Source: Aliarcobacter thereius LMG 24486 (GTDB lineage: Bacteria; Campylobacterota; Campylobacteria; Campylobacterales; Arcobacteraceae). From it: a stretch of 64,000 nt of DNA. Both the position numbers and the translations under genes were made by a program. Below the pieces are notes generated by a model. That model was given only the letters and a program-made list of their open reading frames with translations, searched no databases and had not been told where the DNA came from. Location: positions 1,426,001 through 1,490,000 of the forward strand of contig NZ_CP035926.1 in assembly GCF_004214815.1 (NCBI RefSeq). Reading direction: 5' to 3'. Each line of letters opens with the position of its first letter. The stretch's first letter is position 1. Below, piece after piece: positions 63,941-64,000 of this stretch.

Positions 63941-64000
63941 TTATCCTAGTATCATTGATAGTCCAAGAGACATAGCACCATCAATTAAAGCTAAAAATAT
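63941..64000 (-). CDS. secE: SecE, 3' end only
   Basis: The last 19 codons of a hydrophobic protein (IFLALIDGAMSLGLSMILG, then TAA) run in from the right edge. Position directly before nusG and the hydrophobic helix point to SecE, a subunit of the SecYEG protein translocase. Only the C-terminus is visible. Confidence 0.75.
   Translation of the reverse strand: MFLALIDGAMSLGLSMILG

Overview
The window is strongly AT-rich and densely coded. It reads as chromosomal DNA of a Campylobacterota bacterium, most likely the Arcobacter group. This is inferred from protein character and gene content: separate rpoB and rpoC (fused in Helicobacter), atpF'/atpF/atpH/atpA/atpG/atpD/atpC followed directly by tolQRAB-pal, ParAB and BirA upstream of the ATP synthase, and peptidoglycan hydrolases resembling the Csd6/Pgp2 and Csd3/Pgp3 cell-shape proteins. 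TTG start codons with good Shine-Dalgarno sites are frequent. I see no prophage, insertion sequence, CRISPR array or tRNA gene. Most of the window is core genome.

Layout. 1-1.6 kb: FecI-type sigma factor and FecR-type anti-sigma factor, with a possible Fur box upstream. 1.6-11.7 kb: singly transcribed metabolic and stress genes (agmatinase family, a LeuA-type synthase lacking its regulatory domain and preceded by an 18-residue leader ORF, an AraC regulator broken by one TAG codon, sodB, a YbdG-like MscS channel, ppaC, a YchJ-type SEC-C protein, a chemoreceptor, a small XRE regulator). 11.2-14.8 kb: an asparaginase-domain protein overlapping aspA, then mtnN and fabD. 14.9-28.1 kb, minus strand: one tightly packed run birA-parA-parB-atpF'-atpF-atpH-atpA-atpG-atpD-atpC-tolQ-tolR-tolA-tolB-pal-cpoB-slyD, ending at a hairpin. 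28.2-37.3 kb: AEC transporter, fmt-proB-obg, rpmA-rplU, dnaG, a LapB-like TPR/zinc-ribbon protein, rnc-aroC. 37.3-41.8 kb: PPK2, small conserved proteins, and an msrB/DUF2798/Sel1/msrA group. 41.8-48.9 kb: bioA coupled to an unusual histidine kinase with an NMT1-like periplasmic domain, then purH and purL. 49-51.2 kb: divergent cell-wall hydrolase pair. 52.2-64 kb: secE-nusG-rplK-rplA-rplJ-rplL-rpoB-rpoC, with hairpins or a leader at several junctions.

How the genes work together. The 14.9-28.1 kb run joins chromosome partition, F1Fo ATP synthase and the Tol-Pal envelope machine, all of which scale with growth. The 52-64 kb run is the classic ribosomal protein/RNA polymerase operon, with an L10-type autoregulatory leader before rplJ and strong RNA hairpins at the nusG-rplK, rplA-rplJ and rplL-rpoB junctions. 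Several genes deal with oxidative damage (sodB, msrA, msrB).

The best candidates for something new are the NMT1-domain kinase overlapping bioA, the leader ORF before the short leuA, the Shine-Dalgarno-masking hairpin at purL, the long nusG-rplK hairpin, and the MsrA/Sel1/MsrB group. All functional calls are from reading sequence motifs; no database search was possible.
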